Source of the DNA: Planctomycetota bacterium
Lineage (GTDB): Bacteria; Planctomycetota; B143-G9
Length of the DNA stretch: 5,345 nt
Direction: 5' to 3'
Assembly: GCA_003644275.1 (NCBI GenBank)
Contig: QNBY01000098.1
Location: 1-5,345 of the forward strand
Both the position numbers and the translations under genes were made by a program. Positions 4,941 through 5,345 of this stretch are shown here, piece after piece. Within the stretch, counting starts at the first letter, position 1. Each line of letters opens with the position of its first letter. Below the pieces are notes generated by a model. The model had not been told where the DNA came from and did not search any database. It saw only the letters and a list, made by a program, of their open reading frames with translations.

Positions 4941-5345
4941 ATCAAAGGCATCGCGCTCTTCAAGGACTACTTCCTCAAGTACAAATGGTGGATACTCCTG
5001 GCGTGCCTCTCCGTGGCGCTGACCGACGTCATAGCCCTGGCCCCGCCCTGGCTGTTCGGCGAGGGCGTCGGCGTGGTGAAGCGCTTCTTCTCCGCCTCGA
5101 AGGACGTGACCGCCGAGGCCCGCCGCGCCCTCTTCCACCTCACCGTGCTGTTCATCGCCGCGGGCGTCCTGCTCGCCCTGTTCCGCTACCTCTGGCGGCG
5201 CATCGCCTTCGACACTTCCCGCTACATCGAGTACGACCTCCGCGAGACCTTCTTCAACCACCTCCTGAAGCTCTCCCCCTCCTTCTACGACGACGCCCGC
5301 ATCGGCGACCTCATCTCCCGCGCCTCCTACGACATCGAGATGATA
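4941..5345 (+). CDS. ABC exporter, N-terminal transmembrane domain (3' end beyond window; start uncertain)
   Basis: 135 codons of the membrane domain of a type-I (MsbA/MdlB-like) ABC exporter, normally 570-600 residues with a C-terminal ATPase that lies outside the window. Numbering from ATC 4941, there is an amphipathic start IKGIALFKDYFLKYKWW (1-17), a first membrane helix at about 17-38, a second at about 65-85, and then the family signature RYIEYDLRETFFNHLLKLS (94-112) with FYDDARIGDLISRASYDIE (115-133). The substrate cannot be told from this part. The frame is open back to 4866 but contains no ATG, GTG or TTG until a GTG inside the first helix. Options are an ATC start behind GGAGGT, or a start at ATG 4912 (overlapping the protease stop) with one base missing nearby; adding one C to the CCCC at 4918-4921 would give a continuous frame beginning MTPPSQPEVEIKGIA. 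It follows the protease gene directly, so co-transcription is expected. Confidence 0.85.
   Translation, partial: MKGIALFKDYFLKYKWWILLACLSVALTDVIALAPPWLFGEGVGVVKRFFSASKDVTAEARRALFHLTVLFIAAGVLLALFRYLWRRIAFDTSRYIEYDLRETFFNHLLKLSPSFYDDARIGDLISRASYDIEMI

Noticed and set aside
4334..4963. Minus-strand 209-codon frame opposite the protease gene
   Set aside because: Its translation is an extreme Glu/Gly/His/Val mix typical of a shadow of a hydrophobic gene, while the plus strand carries intact M50 motifs.

Overview
This is a high-GC bacterial segment (roughly 60-65% G+C, estimated by eye on sampled lines). It holds five protein-coding genes in two divergent transcription units. Bacterial identity is supported by a near-consensus sigma70 promoter (TTGACA, 17 bp, CATAAT), strong Shine-Dalgarno sequences and ATGA gene overlaps. 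The phylum cannot be fixed from the window. One clue is that ATA is the commonest isoleucine codon in three genes (7 of 8 in ade, 5 of 8 in the ASCH gene, 8 of 15 in the protease gene), which is unusual at this G+C.

Left unit, minus strand (3705 down to 1): a 1030-residue protein and, overlapping it by 4 bases (ATGA), the first 205 residues of adenine deaminase (ade), cut by the window edge. The large protein has an unrecognised helical N-terminus of about 285 residues and a NACHT/STAND-like NTPase core whose P-loop lacks the usual lysine. A helical region follows, then 51 pentapeptide repeats in one unbroken register. The architecture resembles bacterial STAND sensor/defence proteins. Its translational coupling to a purine deaminase is the most intriguing feature of the window.

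Centre (3706-3840): a 135-bp divergent control region with a promoter on each strand and a 14-bp imperfect palindrome between the two -35 elements, a natural place for a shared operator.

Right unit, plus strand (3841 to 5345): a 118-residue ASCH-domain (PUA-like) protein, a short PDZ-less site-2 protease (M50), and the N-terminal transmembrane part of an ABC exporter cut by the window edge. The ABC reading frame has no ATG, GTG or TTG at its expected start. It either starts at ATC 4941 behind a good GGAGGT, or has lost one base next to the ATG that overlaps the protease stop.

I see no RNA genes, insertion sequences, CRISPR arrays or attachment sites. The longest gene-free stretch is the 135-bp divergent region.
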